Below are positions 51,411-59,132 of a stretch of DNA of 64,000 nt, one piece after another. The notes beneath the pieces were generated by a model. It had not been told where the DNA came from and did not search any database. It saw only the letters and a program-made list of their open reading frames with translations. Made by a program: the position numbers and the translations under genes. Where the stretch lies: positions 1,116,001 to 1,180,000 of the forward strand of contig CAWDHQ010000001.1 in NCBI GenBank assembly GCA_963802215.1, read 5' to 3'. The first letter of the stretch is position 1; each line of letters starts with the position of its first letter. The stretch is from SHZI01 sp963802215 (GTDB lineage Bacteria; Pseudomonadota; Gammaproteobacteria; Steroidobacterales; GCA-2729495).

Positions 51411-51774
51411 GCACCAGTCCCTCCACGCTCCGGATCGCCTCGAGCGGCGTCCTCCCGCCGAAGGCCTCGTTGGCGGACTTGAGCCACGCGCGGGCGAGTT
51501 CGTCGTCGCCACCCACCATCGAGGACAGGGAACGATAGAGGCGCACCAGGTGCGCGGCGAGCTCCCAGGACTTGGCGCCCTCCGCCAGCTGGAACTTGCC
51601 GTTCAGCAGGCGCGACACCGTCGGCTGGCTGACGCCGATGATCGACGTGACTTCTGTGGACCGGAGCTGGAGGCGCCGGACGGTTTCCGCCACGGCCCGG
51701 GTCAGGACCCGGGCACGCTCCGAAGCGGGGGTCGGGCCGGCGGAGCCGGCGGGCTTGAGGGGCAATTTCGCCAT
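51370..51774 (-). CDS. Xre/MbcA/ParS-type antitoxin of the RES toxin
   Basis: 134 aa. N-terminal HTH (about residues 28-65: VAETVRRLQLRSTEVTSIIGVSQPTVSRLLNGKFQLAEGAKSWELAAHLVRLY) and a C-terminal DUF2384 toxin-binding region (ARAWLKSANEAFGGRTPLEAIRSVEGLVHACDYVDAHRARV), where a C-terminal segment normally enters the RES active site. The 6-bp inverted repeat just upstream (51782-51796) fits autoregulation. Confidence 0.87.
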   Translation of the reverse strand: MAKLPLKPAGSAGPTPASERARVLTRAVAETVRRLQLRSTEVTSIIGVSQPTVSRLLNGKFQLAEGAKSWELAAHLVRLYRSLSSMVGGDDELARAWLKSANEAFGGRTPLEAIRSVEGLVHACDYVDAHRARV

Positions 51775-51781
51775 GAGTCAA

Positions 51782-51796
51782 TTCTATGGAATAGAA
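51782..51796. promoter_or_regulatory. Putative operator/-10 of the RES-Xre operon
   Basis: TTCTAT-GGA-ATAGAA is a perfect 6-bp inverted repeat. On the reverse strand it overlaps TAGAAT (complement of 51781-51786), a strong -10-like hexamer whose transcript would begin about at the antitoxin ATG (51774), suggesting a leaderless or near-leaderless message. Confidence 0.55.
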
Positions 51797-51859
51797 AGCA
51801 GTTTTTGAATGCCTGAGGACTGGATTTATCAGACTTATGACAAATACCCCCCCCGGACG

Positions 51860-52333
51860 CTACCGGTTCCGGACGTGGATGTGGGCATGGGAGTGCGCCG
51901 CCTCGTCGCCGTGGGCGTGCCGCTCCTGGGCCAGCTGGCCCGGCACGAGGATGAGGCGTCCGTGCTTCACGCCACGCTCGGCCATCACGTGCTCCGCAAA
52001 GTGCCGGACCTGGCTCGTCTTGCCCCGGAGCGCGGCGATCTCCATGCAGTTCTCATGGTCCAGGTGCACGTGGAGCGTCGCCAGCACGAGGTCGTGGTGC
52101 TCGTGGAAGGAGTTGGTGAGGCGCCGTGGCAGCTCCCGGGCCTCGTGGTCGTAGACGTAGGCCAGGGCCCCGACCGACGAGCCGGTATCGGTCGCGGCCT
52201 CCGCGGCCTGATCGAGCCCGGCCCGCGCCAGGTCCCGGATTGCCTCGGAGCGGTTGGCGTAGCCCCGCGCCTGGATGAAGGCATCGACGGCCACCATCAG
52301 GTCGTCGTCCAGCGTGATCGTCACCCGTTGCAT
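51860..52333 (-). CDS. nikR: Nickel-responsive regulator NikR
   Basis: 157 aa. Ribbon-helix-helix DNA-binding domain (MQRVTITLDDDLMVAVDAFIQARGYANRSEAIRDLARAGL, 1-40) and a C-terminal ACT-like tetramerization domain with the high-affinity nickel site: a His in SFHEHHDLV, LHVHLDHENCMEI (two His and the Cys in the order of E. coli H87, H89, C95) and HGRLILVPG. Unusually, it ends in a His-rich tail (RHAHGDEAAHSHAHIHVRNR). It is divergent from a TonB-dependent receptor, with a NikR operator between them. Confidence 0.94.
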   Translation of the reverse strand: MQRVTITLDDDLMVAVDAFIQARGYANRSEAIRDLARAGLDQAAEAATDTGSSVGALAYVYDHEARELPRRLTNSFHEHHDLVLATLHVHLDHENCMEIAALRGKTSQVRHFAEHVMAERGVKHGRLILVPGQLAQERHAHGDEAAHSHAHIHVRNR

Positions 52334-52375
52334 GTGCAGCTCCTGCCAGGGACTGGCCGTTGAAAGGACACGTCG

Positions 52376-52403
52376 GTAAGAGAATATTGATAAAAGATCA
52401 TAC
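52376..52403. promoter_or_regulatory. Putative NikR operator in the nikR/TonB-receptor gap
   Basis: GTAAGA-N16-TCATAC at 52376-52403 matches the known NikR palindrome GTATGA-N16-TCATAC with exact spacing and one mismatch. A forward -35-like TTGATA (52387-52392) and -10-like TAGGCT (52411-52416, 18-bp spacer) overlap or adjoin it, so Ni-NikR would repress the receptor gene. Confidence 0.75.
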
Positions 52404-52495
52404 TGCTTGCTAGGCTCCCCAAGTCACGGGCGTCATCCAACCCACCCCAGCCACCGAACTACACGCAGCTCGATGCAGTTTCAGAAGGAATTCCG

Positions 52496-54556
52496 ATGAC
52501 ACGACGTCCGGCCGGCCTTTCAAGCGCGTGCATCCTCCTTGCCGCTCCACTCACCGCCCTGGCCGGCGGCGTCCCCACGGCCCCCGTGAAGGACGAGATC
52601 ATCGTCATCGGCCGCCTCGACCAGCTCACCGGCACGCCCCAGTCTGCCAGCCAGGGCGTCGTCACGTCCGAGCAGCTGGCGCTGCGGCCGGTTCTGCGCA
52701 CCGGCGAGGTGCTCGAAGTGGTGCCCGGGCTGATCGTCACCCAGCACAGCGGTGACGGTAAGGCGAACCAGTATTTCCTGCGGGGCTTCAATCTGGACCA
52801 CGGCACCGACCTGGCCCTGTCGGTGGACGGCGTGCCCGTGAACATGCCCACCCACGGCCACGGCCAGGGCTATGCGGACACCAGCTTCCTGATCCCATCG
52901 CTCCTGGAGTCCATCGCCTACCGCAAGGGCCCCCACTTCGCGGAAACCGGCAACTTCTCGGCCGCCGGTGCGGTGGACATGACCTACAAGACCCGTCTCG
53001 CGGCGCCGGTGGCGGAACTGGAGATCGGGGAATACGACTACCGGCGGGCACTCGCGGCGGGCTCAGGCGGGGTGGCGGGCGGCGACCTGCTGGGCGCCCT
53101 CGAGTACACCACCAGCGAGGGACCCTGGGACCTGGATCAGGACCTGCAGCGCTGGAACGGCCTGCTCCGCTTCGGCCAAGCCACCGAAGGCGGGAGCTGG
53201 GGCGCCAGCTTCCAGGCCTATGACGGCGAGTGGAATTCCACGGACCAGATTCCGCAGCGCGCCGTGGACCAGGGCCTGATCGACGAGTTCGGCTGCATCG
53301 ACTGCAGCGACGGCGGCGAGTCCCACCGCTACGCGCTGGTCGTCAACGGAGACCAGCAACTGGCTGGTGGCGTGCTCAACGGCACGGCCTACGCCGTTGA
53401 CTACCGGATGCAGCTGTTCTCGAACTTCAGCTACTTCACCGACCCGGTGAACGGCGACCAGTTCGAGCAGTTCGACGACCGGAACGTCTACGGCGGCGAG
53501 CTGGCCTGGTCCCGGCCGCTGGAGCTGGCAGGCCTGGACAACACCCTCACGCTCGGCAGCGAAGTGCGCGTCGACGACATCGACACCGTGGGCCTGTACC
53601 GGACGATCGAGCGCGAGCGCTTCGAGACCACCCGGGAAGACACGGTCGAACAGGTGAGCTACAGCCTTTACGCCTCCCTGGACACGCGATGGAACAGCCT
53701 GGTGCGCACCGTGTTCGGCCTGCGGGGAGACCGGTTCGACTTCGACGTGGACAGCAATGTCCCGGAGAATTCGGGCTCCGAGGATGACGCCGTCGTAAGC
53801 CCCAAGGCATCCCTGATCCTCTCGCCCTGGGAGCACACCGAGTTCTTCCTGAACTACGGGCAGGGATTCCACAGCAACGACGCCCGCGGGACCACGATCA
53901 CGGTGGATCCGACTGATGGTGTCACGCCCGCGGATCCCGTGGACCCGCTCGTGGACGCCACGGGTGTGGACATCGGCTTCCGCACCGCGATCGTGAACCG
54001 CACCCAGTTCAGCGCCTCCCTCTGGACCCTCGACCTGGATTCCGAGCTGCTGTTCATCGGCGATGCGGGCCTCACGGAGCCGAACCGGGCCAGCGAGCGG
54101 CGCGGCGTGGAGCTGTCGGCGCTCTTCAGCCCCGTGGACTGGATCATCGCGGACGTGGACTACGCCTGGTCCCGGGCGCGCTTCGAGGGCAACGACCCGG
54201 CCGGCGACCGCATCCCGGGCGCCGTCGAGAACGTGGGCTCCATCGGCCTGGTGGCGGATCACCCGAGCGGCTGGACGGCGGGCGCCCGTCTCCGCTATCT
54301 CGGCGAGGCACCCCTGGTCGAGGACAACAGCGTCCGGTCCGAGTCAACGACCGTCGTGAACCTGGAAGGCGGCTACCGCTTCAATCCGCGCCTCAAGCTC
54401 CAGGTCGCACTGCTCAACGCCTTCGACAGCGACGACTATGACATCACCTACTTCTACGAATCCCGGCTGCCAGGCGAAGCGGCCCCCGTGGAGGACATCC
54501 ACTTTCACCCGGTGGAGCCGCGGCAGGTGCGGGTGTCGGTGACGGGGACGTTCTAG
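52496..54556 (+). CDS. TonB-dependent receptor, probably for nickel or a nickel complex
   Basis: 686 aa. Signal peptide (to about residue 24), then a plug domain (DEIIVIGRLDQLTGTPQSASQGVV as a TonB-box-like start; ANQYFLRGFNLDHGTDLALSVDGVPVNMPTHGHGQGYADTSFLIP with a His-rich HGHGQG loop) and a beta barrel ending in RQVRVSVTGTF with the terminal aromatic Phe. A His-Gly-His loop beside the plug is consistent with metal recognition. The nickel assignment comes from the NikR operator upstream, not from the receptor alone; other metallophores are possible. arsM follows 45 bp downstream and may be co-transcribed. Confidence 0.85.
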   Translation: MTRRPAGLSSACILLAAPLTALAGGVPTAPVKDEIIVIGRLDQLTGTPQSASQGVVTSEQLALRPVLRTGEVLEVVPGLIVTQHSGDGKANQYFLRGFNLDHGTDLALSVDGVPVNMPTHGHGQGYADTSFLIPSLLESIAYRKGPHFAETGNFSAAGAVDMTYKTRLAAPVAELEIGEYDYRRALAAGSGGVAGGDLLGALEYTTSEGPWDLDQDLQRWNGLLRFGQATEGGSWGASFQAYDGEWNSTDQIPQRAVDQGLIDEFGCIDCSDGGESHRYALVVNGDQQLAGGVLNGTAYAVDYRMQLFSNFSYFTDPVNGDQFEQFDDRNVYGGELAWSRPLELAGLDNTLTLGSEVRVDDIDTVGLYRTIERERFETTREDTVEQVSYSLYASLDTRWNSLVRTVFGLRGDRFDFDVDSNVPENSGSEDDAVVSPKASLILSPWEHTEFFLNYGQGFHSNDARGTTITVDPTDGVTPADPVDPLVDATGVDIGFRTAIVNRTQFSASLWTLDLDSELLFIGDAGLTEPNRASERRGVELSALFSPVDWIIADVDYAWSRARFEGNDPAGDRIPGAVENVGSIGLVADHPSGWTAGARLRYLGEAPLVEDNSVRSESTTVVNLEGGYRFNPRLKLQVALLNAFDSDDYDITYFYESRLPGEAAPVEDIHFHPVEPRQVRVSVTGTF

Positions 54557-54601
54557 CTCCCCGGGCGCATAATTCCGGCCTTCTTCCCCGGAGACCCGTG
54601 C

Positions 54602-55579
54602 ATGAATGCCAGTGCTTATCTGAACGCCGCCGAAGACGTGTACCGGGACGCTGCCCTGACGCCCCAGGTGGGACTCTGCTGCACCACCAGCCCCGTGTGG
54701 CAGCTGCCCGAACTGGTCGTCCCGCCGCGCATGCTGGCCATGAACTACGGCTGCGGCAGCACCGTCCATCCCAGGGACCTGACCGGCAGCCCCACGCTGC
54801 TCTACGTCGGCGTCGGCGGCGGCCTGGAGCTGCTGCAGTTTGCCTACTTCAGCCGGCGCCCCGGCTCGATCATCGGGCTCGACGTGGTGGCGGAGATGCT
54901 GGACGCCTGCCGGGAGAACCTGCGGGAGGCCGAGAAGCTCAATCCCTGGTTCCGCGCGGAGTTCGTCGAGCTGCGCACCGCCGACGCACGGCACCTGCCC
55001 CTCGCCGACGCGTCCGTGGACGTGGCGGCGCAGAACTGCCTGTTCAACATCTTCAAGGACGACGACCTCGTGCAGGCGCTGGCCGAGATGTACCGGGTCC
55101 TGCGGCCGCGCGGCCGGCTGCTGCTGTCGGATCCCGTGTGCGAGGCGGACATGCCGGCGGCCCTGCGCGACGACCCGCAACTGCGGGCCCTGTGCCTCAG
55201 CGGGGCCCGGCCGCTGCAGGAATACATCGGCAGCCTCACGGACCAGGGTTTCGGCACCGTCGAGGTCCGCGCCCGGCGCCCGTACCGCGTGCTGTCGCCG
55301 CGGCACTTCGCGACACCGTACCTGATCCCCATCGAAAGCGTCGAGGTCTGCGCCATCAAGGACCCGATGCCGGCCAACGGTCCCTGTGTCTTCACGGGCA
55401 GGACCGCCATCTACCACGGCGACGAGGACTTCCTCGACGACGGCAAGGGCCACATCCTCAGCCGCAACCAGCCCCTCGCCGTGTGCGACAAGACCGCCGG
55501 CGCCCTGGCGGCGCTCGGCCGCGACGACCTGTACCTCTCCGGGTCGACCTGGTTCTACGACGGCGGCGGCTGCTGCTGA
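54602..55579 (+). CDS. arsM: Arsenite methyltransferase, arsenosugar-pathway ArsM type
   Basis: 325 aa. Class I SAM domain (TLLYVGVGGGLELLQFAYFSRRPGSIIGLDVVAEML, about 65-100). Cysteines that correspond to the three arsenite ligands of ArsM are present: Cys51 (MNYGCGSTV), Cys146 (AAQNCLFN) and Cys198 (RALCLSGARPLQEY). There is also a GLCC pair at 24-27 and a C-terminal extension (GPCVFTGRTAIYHGDEDFLDDGKGH...VCDKTAGALAALGRDDLY) ending in Cys-Cys, as I recall for ArsM proteins that act with the radical SAM enzyme ArsS. No arsS or other ars gene is adjacent. It would methylate As(III) with SAM. Confidence 0.82.
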   Translation: MNASAYLNAAEDVYRDAALTPQVGLCCTTSPVWQLPELVVPPRMLAMNYGCGSTVHPRDLTGSPTLLYVGVGGGLELLQFAYFSRRPGSIIGLDVVAEMLDACRENLREAEKLNPWFRAEFVELRTADARHLPLADASVDVAAQNCLFNIFKDDDLVQALAEMYRVLRPRGRLLLSDPVCEADMPAALRDDPQLRALCLSGARPLQEYIGSLTDQGFGTVEVRARRPYRVLSPRHFATPYLIPIESVEVCAIKDPMPANGPCVFTGRTAIYHGDEDFLDDGKGHILSRNQPLAVCDKTAGALAALGRDDLYLSGSTWFYDGGGCC

Positions 55580-55589
55580 CGACGCCGGT

Positions 55590-56618
55590 TCAGGCCGGCT
55601 CGTAGAGGGCGATGCCGTCGGGCCCGAGGCGGCGGCGCGCCCGGCCCCGGGCGATGAGGCAGTTCAGGTGCGCCAGCGACTCGCCGGTCGCGAAGCCCAG
55701 CAGTTCGCCCGTCACGACCCCGGGGAAGAGCGCGCCGAACAGGTCCACGGCCCGTTGCGGACCTGCCTGAAGCCGACGCTCGACACGCGTCAGGCAGCGT
55801 TCGTGCCCATCGATCAGTTCCTGCAACCGCGCGTGGGCGCCGGTGAAGGGCTCGTTGTGGGCCGGCAGCACGAGCACGTCGGCGGGAATCTCCCGTTGCA
55901 GCCGGGCGCAGGATTCCAGCCAGTCGCTGAGCGGGTCCGCCTCGGGCTCGGTCGGAAATACGGACACGTTGGACGAGATCCGCGGCAGGATCTGGTCGCC
56001 GGAGACGAATAGGTTGAGCTCCGGGGACCAGAGGCACAGGTGCTCGGGTGAGTGGCCGTTGCCGCCGAGGACCCGCCATGGCCGGCCGCCGATCTCCAGG
56101 ACATCGCCGGCCGTGATCCGCCGGAAGGAATCGGGCATGGCCTGCACCATCCGCCCGAACTGGCCAAAGCGCTTCCGGTAGTTGGCTATGGCGGCCTCGT
56201 CCCAGCCGGCAGCCCGGTAGAACTCGACACCATCCTCCGGCGCCTCGCGGCCCGTGTCGGCCACCAGCATCCGGCACACGACGTACTCGAGCCGGGACAT
56301 CCAGAGCGCACAGCGGAAGCGCTCCGTGATCCAGCCGGCGAGCCCGACGTGGTCCGGGTGCATGTGGGTGCAGAGCACCCGCGTGACGGGCTTGCCCTTC
56401 AGCGCGGGGCTCGCAAAGATCGTGGCCCAGTGCGCGCGGGTTTCGTCCGTCGCCACGCCCGTGTCCACCACCGTCCAGCCGTCCCCGTCCTCCAGCAGCC
56501 AGAGGTTGATCCAGCGCAGGGCAAAGGGCAGCGGCATCCGCACCCAGAGCACGCCGGGCGCGATCTCCTTCGTTGCGCCGGCCGGGGGCGGTTCGCCGCA
56601 GGGGTATTCGAGTGGCAC
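55590..56618 (-). CDS. MBL-fold metallo-hydrolase
   Basis: 342 aa. The zinc motif CTHMHPDHVGLAGW (HxHxDH, about residues 84-97), a later GNGHSPEHLCLW and FVSGDQILPRISSNVSV give the ligands of a two-metal hydrolase; a C-terminal helical extension (about 250-342) follows, as in lactonase- or acyl-CoA thioesterase-like members. Cytosolic. Substrate unknown. It is convergent with arsM (10-bp gap) and its stop is near the DUF1993 gene, which lies immediately upstream on the same strand. Confidence 0.82.
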   Translation of the reverse strand: MPLEYPCGEPPPAGATKEIAPGVLWVRMPLPFALRWINLWLLEDGDGWTVVDTGVATDETRAHWATIFASPALKGKPVTRVLCTHMHPDHVGLAGWITERFRCALWMSRLEYVVCRMLVADTGREAPEDGVEFYRAAGWDEAAIANYRKRFGQFGRMVQAMPDSFRRITAGDVLEIGGRPWRVLGGNGHSPEHLCLWSPELNLFVSGDQILPRISSNVSVFPTEPEADPLSDWLESCARLQREIPADVLVLPAHNEPFTGAHARLQELIDGHERCLTRVERRLQAGPQRAVDLFGALFPGVVTGELLGFATGESLAHLNCLIARGRARRRLGPDGIALYEPA

Positions 56619-56627
56619 GGGGACGAC

Positions 56628-57140
56628 CTAGCGCGGCGGCGCCGCCAGGAAATCCAGCTTGCCGATCTCGACGCCGAGGTGCCGGAGGATGAGGTACGTT
56701 GTCGTGGTGTGGAAGTACAGGTTGGGCAGGATGAAGCGCTGGAGGAAATTGATGCGGGTGAACGTGCGCTCCTCCTTGCCCATGGGCACCCGGACCTCCT
56801 TGTCCGGGTCGGCGTCGATGGCGGACGCAGGCAGGTCCCGGATGTGGGCACTGACCCTGGCAACGCGGGCCCGCAGCTCGTCGAAGGTCTGTTCGGAATC
56901 GGGGAAGCTCGGAATCGCCACGCCGGCGAGCCGGGACAGACCCCGGGCCGGGATCTCCGTGGCGAACTGGATCTGGCGGGTGAGCGGAAACATGTCGGGC
57001 GCGAGGCGCCAGTTCAGGTAGACCGCCTCATCGACGCCCTTCGCCGTGGCGTGGGCGGCGCCCTTCTGCAGCACACCATCCAGGCCCGAAAACATCTGGT
57101 CGGTGGCGATTCTGGCGACGGAGGACATGGTGACAGGCAT
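56628..57140 (-). CDS. DUF1993 family protein
   Basis: 170 aa. Recognisable by TMSSVARIATDQMFSGLDGVLQKGAAHATAKGVDEAVYLNWRLAPDMFPLTRQIQFATEIPARGLSRLAG and later LPNLYFHTTTTYLILRHLGVEIGKLDFLG-like ending (here DFLAAPPR), the DUF1993 pattern, a DinB-like four-helix fold with histidines that may bind metal. No signal peptide. The reaction is unknown. It is 10 bp upstream of the MBL gene, so the two are probably co-transcribed. Confidence 0.83.
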   Translation of the reverse strand: MPVTMSSVARIATDQMFSGLDGVLQKGAAHATAKGVDEAVYLNWRLAPDMFPLTRQIQFATEIPARGLSRLAGVAIPSFPDSEQTFDELRARVARVSAHIRDLPASAIDADPDKEVRVPMGKEERTFTRINFLQRFILPNLYFHTTTTYLILRHLGVEIGKLDFLAAPPR

Positions 57141-57257
57141 GGGGTGGTTCCTTCGGTTCAGGGGGCCCGGGTTACACGCCGCAGGATACGCGGCCCGCGG
57201 GCACGCCCCAATCTAGGGCACAATACGCGCCCTGCCCGTCCGGCCCCCCCCCGAACC

Positions 57258-59132
57258 ATGCCTGCCGAAGCCGCCCCTATTGCCTTCACCGACCTCGCCC
57301 TGCCGGATACCTTATTGAAGGCGCTGGCGGACGTGGGCTACGAGTCCCCGTCCCCGATCCAGGCGGCGACGATCCCGCCCCTGCTGGCCGGCAGGGACCT
57401 GGTGGGCCAGGCCCAGACCGGCACGGGGAAGACGGCGGCCTTCGCCCTGCCGATCCTCGCCCGGCTGGACCTGACGAAGTTCGGTCCCCAGGCACTGATC
57501 CTGGCCCCCACCCGGGAGCTGGCGATCCAGGTGGCCGAGGCCTTCCACAAGTACGCGAAGCACCTGCCCGGTTTCCACGTGCTGCCCATCTACGGTGGCC
57601 AGGCCTACGGACCCCAGCTCGGCGGCCTGCGCCGCGGCGCCCACGTGGTCGTCGGCACCCCGGGCCGCGTGATCGATCACCTGAACCGCGGCTCGCTCAA
57701 CCTGGCCGGCCTCACGACCCTGGTGCTCGACGAGGGCGACGAGATGCTGCGCATGGGCTTCATCGACGACGTGGAGCTCGTCCTCGAGAAGTCCCCGGCC
57801 GGCAGGCAGGTCGTGCTGTTCTCCGCGACCATGCCCGCGGAGATCCGGCGCATCGCCAAGAAGCACCTCAAGAATCCCGCCGAGATCACCATCAGGAACA
57901 CCACCTCCACCGTCGCCAACACCCGGCAGCGCTACTGGATGGTGAGCGGCATGCAGAAGCTCGACGCGCTCACCCGCATCCTGGAAGTCGAGCCTTTCGA
58001 TGGCATGATCATCTTCGCGCGCACGAAGGTGGCGACCGAGGAAATCGCGCAGCGCCTGGAAGCCCGGGGCTTCGCCGCCGCGGCGCTGAACGGCGACATG
58101 GTGCAGGCCCAGCGCGAACGCACCATTGCCCGGCTGAAGAACGGCGATCTCGACATCCTGGTCGCCACCGACGTGGCCGCCCGCGGCCTGGACGTGGACC
58201 GCATCAGCCACGTGGTCAACTACGACATCCCCTACGACACGGAAGCCTACGTGCACCGCATCGGCCGCACGGGACGCGCCGGGCGGAAGGGAGAGGCCAT
58301 CCTCTTCGTCGTCTACCGCGAGCAGGGCATGCTCCGCGCCATCGAGCGGGCCACGAAGCAGCCCATCGAGCCCATGAACCTGCCGACCGCCGCCGCGGTC
58401 AACGACACGCGCATCGCGAAGTTCAAGCAGAAGATCACCAGGGCCCTCGAGGACGCAGACCTGGCGACGTTCCGCGGCATCATCGAGCAGTACGAACAGG
58501 AACACGGGGTTCCGGCCGTGGACATCGCCGCCGCCCTCGCCCGCCTGGCCCAGGGGGATGCCCCCCTGCTGGTCGCCGATGCGCCACGGCCACCGCCTCG
58601 CGCCGCCCGCCCGGACAGGCCGGACAGGCAGGCCTTCGACAAGCCGCACAAGCCGCGTCCCGGCCCCGACCTGGGCTCGCCGTTCCAGCGGGCGAAGCGC
58701 CCCCCCGACCGCGGGGGAGCCCCGCCGTCCCGGCCGCCGGAGGCCGGGGTGGTCCGCTACCGGCTTGCGGTGGGCCACGCCCACGGCGTGAAGCCGGGCA
58801 ACATCGTCGGCGCCATTGCGAACGAAGCCAGCCTGGACAGCAAGCGCATCGGCCGGGTGGACATCCGGGACGACTACAGCCTGGTGGACCTGCCGCAAGG
58901 CCTGCCGCCCGACATCCTCAGGCACCTGAAGTCGGTGTGGGTCGTCGGCCAGCAGCTGCGCATCGTCGAGGACGGCCAGCCGTTCGAACCGCCGCGGAAA
59001 CCCGGTAAGCTTGCGCTCGGCGCCGAAAAGCCCGGGAAGCCCGGGAAGCCCAAGGCCCGTTTCAAGAAATCCAGGCCCGGCAAGGGGCCTGGTCACGCCT
59101 TTCCACCCCGCAAGTCCAGAGGAAGCCAATGA
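57258..59132 (+). CDS. deaD: DEAD-box RNA helicase DeaD/CsdA type
   Basis: 624 aa. Q motif (FTDLALPDTLLKALADVGYESPSPIQ), motif I AQTGTGKT (52-59), Ia PTRELAIQ, GTPGR, motif II VLDEGDEML (DEGD instead of DEAD), III SATMP, HRIGRTGRAG (VI). A C-terminal Pro/Arg-rich linker (about 435-495) leads to a DbpA-like RNA-binding domain (VVRYRLAVGHAHGVKPGNIVGAIANEASLDSKRIGRVDIRDDYSLVDLPQGLP) and a basic tail. It assists ribosome assembly and mRNA decay, especially in the cold. The next gene overlaps its stop by 4 bp. Confidence 0.93.
   Translation: MPAEAAPIAFTDLALPDTLLKALADVGYESPSPIQAATIPPLLAGRDLVGQAQTGTGKTAAFALPILARLDLTKFGPQALILAPTRELAIQVAEAFHKYAKHLPGFHVLPIYGGQAYGPQLGGLRRGAHVVVGTPGRVIDHLNRGSLNLAGLTTLVLDEGDEMLRMGFIDDVELVLEKSPAGRQVVLFSATMPAEIRRIAKKHLKNPAEITIRNTTSTVANTRQRYWMVSGMQKLDALTRILEVEPFDGMIIFARTKVATEEIAQRLEARGFAAAALNGDMVQAQRERTIARLKNGDLDILVATDVAARGLDVDRISHVVNYDIPYDTEAYVHRIGRTGRAGRKGEAILFVVYREQGMLRAIERATKQPIEPMNLPTAAAVNDTRIAKFKQKITRALEDADLATFRGIIEQYEQEHGVPAVDIAAALARLAQGDAPLLVADAPRPPPRAARPDRPDRQAFDKPHKPRPGPDLGSPFQRAKRPPDRGGAPPSRPPEAGVVRYRLAVGHAHGVKPGNIVGAIANEASLDSKRIGRVDIRDDYSLVDLPQGLPPDILRHLKSVWVVGQQLRIVEDGQPFEPPRKPGKLALGAEKPGKPGKPKARFKKSRPGKGPGHAFPPRKSRGSQ

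Noticed and set aside
52496..54556. TonB receptor as a vitamin B12 or siderophore receptor
   Set aside because: No B12 riboswitch, Fur-like 19-bp box or siderophore gene was seen; the NikR operator makes nickel more likely.
56052..57257. DeaD-like protein of 1026 aa with 400 extra residues
   Set aside because: The upstream part is antisense to the MBL and DUF1993 genes; ATG 57258 begins the normal Q motif.
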